This document shows, piece by piece, positions 61,726 to 64,000 of a stretch of DNA of 64,000 nucleotides. The stretch spans positions 1,922,001 through 1,986,000 of the forward strand of contig NZ_CP168496.1 in the NCBI RefSeq assembly GCF_042944905.1, in the 5' to 3' direction. Made by a program: the position numbers and the translations under genes. The notes under the pieces were generated by a model. It made no database searches. It saw only the letters and a program-made list of their open reading frames with translations, and was not told the DNA's origin. The number at the start of each line of letters is the position of its first letter. The first letter of the stretch is position 1. Source of the DNA: Psychrobacillus sp042944905 (GTDB lineage Bacteria; Bacillota; Bacilli; Bacillales_A; Planococcaceae).

Positions 61726-63273
61726 CTAAAACTCTCCTGGATATTCTTCTTTTAACTTTTTGAGCAATTTGTTTCGTATTGGTGCGTTAAAAATTTGCTC
61801 TTCTTCAAGCAGTATTTTATAACCAGGAACAGGAAATCCAGAATTTATTAAACGAAGCGCTTCTGCAAAATTCACAGCTCTATCTATGTTGTATACTGGG
61901 GCTTTCTTCGCTTCTACTTCGACAATTTCTGAATATTTTAAAGCTTTTTCTGTGTCGTATAAAAGAAAAATTTCCGCCAACTGCATTACATTAGCTAAAT
62001 ACACCTGATTTTCCTTATCTTGTATTTCAATATTCAATAATTTTATTGCATTTTCATACAATCCATGTTCCAAATAGATTTGTACTAAAAGCGAATTTGC
62101 GTATTCAATATCTTCTTTAAAGCCAACGTTTTTTATTTCAGTTAATAATTTTTCTGCTTCCTTGTATCGATGAGCCAAAATAGCACTTGAAACGAGAGCA
62201 AATTTTTCGGTTATCTCTTCCTCTTTCAATTGAAGTTCTTTTAAAAAGGTTTGCTTAAACTCATTTAAATTCTTACCAGTAATTTGTTCAAGATTGTAAT
62301 AAAAATCATTCACCGTTTTTGAAATGAGAAGTTTTGGAATTATTGCCGAACCATAATCGTTTACTAATGCTTTCACTGCAAAATAGCTCTGAAGATATGG
62401 AATATAATCTTCTCTCGCTGCATGAAAACTATCACTTGAGTCCAGCAAATGAAAATCAGCAATATTTTTTAATTCGGTTACACTACTTATTTGTCCATTC
62501 TGATAACCTATTAATACACAAACCCCTTCATTAAACCATAAAGGTACTTGTTTAGAACTTTGGTCAAGGTGGTTCATCTTAGAGAACTGTTGAATTCTGT
62601 AATGTGTATATTCGTGTATTAGATTTTGCTTCCAATTATCATTAGAATTTGTATCTATTTTAAGTACATTAATAGACTTGTTAAAATAATCATAATAACC
62701 AGTAACATCAACAAAATCTGATTTTGCTTGGAGACTAGAACTATCATTATAAATTTCTATCGTTAATTGGTCTTTCAGTTCGCTTCCAAAAAGTGCATCC
62801 ATAGATGATTTCTTTTCCAAAAGCAACGCTTCAAACTGTTCAACGGTATCTCTGTTTTCCGGATGAAACACGTATGTAATTCCTTTTCTTTTCTCTTTTA
62901 CAACATCTTTTTGTGTAGATTGATAAGTAAAAAAGTTTAATACGAGACGTGTTTTTTCACTAAAAGTTGGATTTTCTAAAGTGTCTTCCATCGCATTATT
63001 TGTTATGGTAAATAGAAAAATGAACAACGCTAAGAATAGGGTACCTAATAGTAAGCCCCCTACTTCCATTCTATTATAGAGCTTCCACTTTAGTATCTTA
63101 CCTTTCACCAGTCCATATATACTTACCGGAAAAGTAAGAGCATTCAGAACAAATAAAACGATTCCTACTATAATACCTATTTTCATCGATTGATTAATTA
63201 ATAGTAAGCAGCTTATGATAGATAATAAGATGAATAGAATCAATATAGCTATTAATTTCCAAAAAACTTTCAT
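61726..63273 (-). CDS. Membrane-anchored gluzincin-type (MA-like) peptidase
   Basis: A 515-residue protein. Three to four membrane helices fill residues 1-120. The extracellular part then carries the zinc motif HEYTH (NLIHEYTHYRIQQF, about residue 223) and WFNEGVCVLIGYQNG with the third ligand glutamate. The C-terminal ~180 residues are TPR-like helices. The HExxH plus NEG pattern is that of peptidase-MA-like enzymes; substrates are unknown. It is complete, with no partner gene. Confidence 0.85.
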   Translation of the reverse strand: MKVFWKLIAILILFILLSIISCLLLINQSMKIGIIVGIVLFVLNALTFPVSIYGLVKGKILKWKLYNRMEVGGLLLGTLFLALFIFLFTITNNAMEDTLENPTFSEKTRLVLNFFTYQSTQKDVVKEKRKGITYVFHPENRDTVEQFEALLLEKKSSMDALFGSELKDQLTIEIYNDSSSLQAKSDFVDVTGYYDYFNKSINVLKIDTNSNDNWKQNLIHEYTHYRIQQFSKMNHLDQSSKQVPLWFNEGVCVLIGYQNGQISSVTELKNIADFHLLDSSDSFHAAREDYIPYLQSYFAVKALVNDYGSAIIPKLLISKTVNDFYYNLEQITGKNLNEFKQTFLKELQLKEEEITEKFALVSSAILAHRYKEAEKLLTEIKNVGFKEDIEYANSLLVQIYLEHGLYENAIKLLNIEIQDKENQVYLANVMQLAEIFLLYDTEKALKYSEIVEVEAKKAPVYNIDRAVNFAEALRLINSGFPVPGYKILLEEEQIFNAPIRNKLLKKLKEEYPGEF

Positions 63274-63299
63274 TGTAATCCCCAGTTCTTAGTCCTACA

Positions 63300-63842
63300 T
63301 TATTTTGTTAGGAAAGATTTAGACATATAGTAAGCACTCACGGTAAAAAACTGATTTATCTCTCCGCTAGCAATCATCGCTTCCATTTCATTTAGATCAA
63401 CCAAATGTACATCAATAAATTCTGTAGGATCTAATTCTTGCTCAAACGCTTTATATGCATCTACAATTAAAAATGTGATTACTTTATTCGTTTGTGTTGC
63501 TGGATTCACATAAAACTCACCTAATAATATTGGCTCCTTTTCCGTAATAAAGCCTGTTTCTTCCCTTACCTCTCGCAAAATAGCTTCTTCACATGCTTCA
63601 TTTCCTTCCGGTTTTCCAGCTGGAATTTCTAAGAAGAAGTCTTGTGCTGCATATCTATATTGTTTGACGAGTACAATCTGCTTCTGCTTTGTGAGAACAA
63701 TTGCATTCACCCAGTCTGCGTATTCGTTGACATAATAATTCTCAATTATTTGTCCATCTGGAAGCTCACAATCGTCTTTCCGTAAATTTCCGAAAGGAGT
63801 TTTAAAGACATAACTTGAATTTAGCGTTTTCCAACTATTCAT
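63300..63842 (-). CDS. NUDIX hydrolase (ADP-ribose pyrophosphatase-like)
   Basis: A 180-residue NUDIX protein. The catalytic box is complete (G-x5-E-x7-REV-x-EE-x-GF: GKPEGNEACEEA, then REVREETGF, residues ~96-118). VKQYRYAAQDFFLEIPAGK just before it and GEFYVNPATQTNKVITFL after it are those of NudF-type ADP-ribose or nucleotide-sugar hydrolases. The exact substrate is unproven. Confidence 0.9.
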   Translation of the reverse strand: MNSWKTLNSSYVFKTPFGNLRKDDCELPDGQIIENYYVNEYADWVNAIVLTKQKQIVLVKQYRYAAQDFFLEIPAGKPEGNEACEEAILREVREETGFITEKEPILLGEFYVNPATQTNKVITFLIVDAYKAFEQELDPTEFIDVHLVDLNEMEAMIASGEINQFFTVSAYYMSKSFLTK

Positions 63843-63914
63843 TAAGTTTTCCCCTTTGTTGAAGTGAACTTTTCAAAATTGCTTAGTGTGAACTATGCGC
63901 TCTGCTTAATAGCA

Positions 63915-64000
63915 TTAGAACTTAAGCTCTTTCCCACATTCTGAACAATACTTTGCAGTTCGTTCGGCTTGATGGCCACAAGCCGAACAGAAGTGACCAG
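63915..64000 (-). CDS. Zinc-ribbon protein, C-terminal end only
   Basis: The last ~27 codons of a gene running off the right edge. They read FCSACGHQAERTAKYCSECGKEL and stop at 63915, with two CxxC pairs forming a zinc ribbon. The rest of the protein is outside the window, so no function can be given. Confidence 0.7.
   Translation of the reverse strand, partial: GHFCSACGHQAERTAKYCSECGKELKF

Overview
The window is low-GC Gram-positive DNA, almost certainly from an endospore-forming Bacillota in the Bacillaceae/Caryophanaceae. The evidence is AT-rich intergenic DNA, strong GGAGG-type ribosome sites, frequent TTG/GTG starts, CcpA-type cre sites, an MntR-type box, a MsmX-type sugar ATPase, a NamA-type old yellow enzyme and small families such as DUF3888, DUF4825 and DUF6366. 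I cannot name the species; a Psychrobacillus- or Bacillus-like genome is only an impression. No rRNA, tRNA or CRISPR array was recognised.

Layout. (1) 1-5.7 kb, minus strand: SDR oxidoreductase, divergent GcvPA- and GcvPB-like subunits, then a sugar-type binding lipoprotein and a permease cut by the window edge. (2) 5.7-12.4 kb, plus strand: galK-galE-galT-galM (Leloir pathway), then mntH behind an MntR-like box. (3) 12.6-18.8 kb: a small exported protein, an SDR/AMP-ligase pair, a VanW protein and a metallophosphoesterase split by an IS200/IS605 element. (4) 19-29.5 kb, minus strand: an alpha-glucoside phosphorolysis operon with two GH65 phosphorylases, beta-phosphoglucomutase, a LacI regulator, DUF624 and a binding-protein-dependent ABC importer. 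(5) 29.8-34 kb: a metallo-beta-lactamase-fold gene split by a complete 3248-bp Mu/Tn552-like transposon with a 7-bp target duplication. (6) 35.7-43.7 kb: msmX, a CdaR/PucR-type regulator, argG-argH, namA, DUF3888, a LysE exporter and its divergent XRE-cupin regulator. (7) 43.8-64 kb: an accessory region of small genes (acetyltransferases, methyltransferases, SMI1/KNR4, NUDIX, deaminase, a PadR/HAAS/DUF4825 operon, a membrane peptidase), many of them broken.

How the parts work together. Neither sugar importer has an adjacent ATPase in view. The MsmX-type ATPase at 35.7-36.8 kb, with a near-consensus cre site, could energise both. The GH65 operon has a textbook promoter, two identical LacI-type operators 65 bp apart and a near-cre palindrome, so induction plus catabolite repression is expected. 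Its glucose 1-phosphate would come from alpha-glucosides. The gal operon and the gcvP-like operon are divergent and have similar AGTTAA/TTAACT palindromes beside both promoters.

The most unusual signal is a set of intergenic degenerate arrays with an exact or near-exact 21-bp period. Each has its own short conserved word: TTCCAACTA near 13.3 kb, a GTACTC word near 16.0 kb, TTGCGATT near 61.0 kb and a two-unit case near 49.2 kb. A related 21-22-bp unit (GAGCCA..TGCG) forms the inverted arms of a 429-bp element at 48093-48521. That element has terminal inverted repeats, a 6-bp target duplication, and splits a gene whose frame is restored by removing it. This suggests that at least one such repeat array is mobile.

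Several genes carry inactivating lesions found by reading through them: an in-frame TAA in a kinase-like gene, an in-frame TGA in an acetyltransferase, a one-base deletion in a methyltransferase, a DUF5694 remnant and three genes split by mobile DNA.
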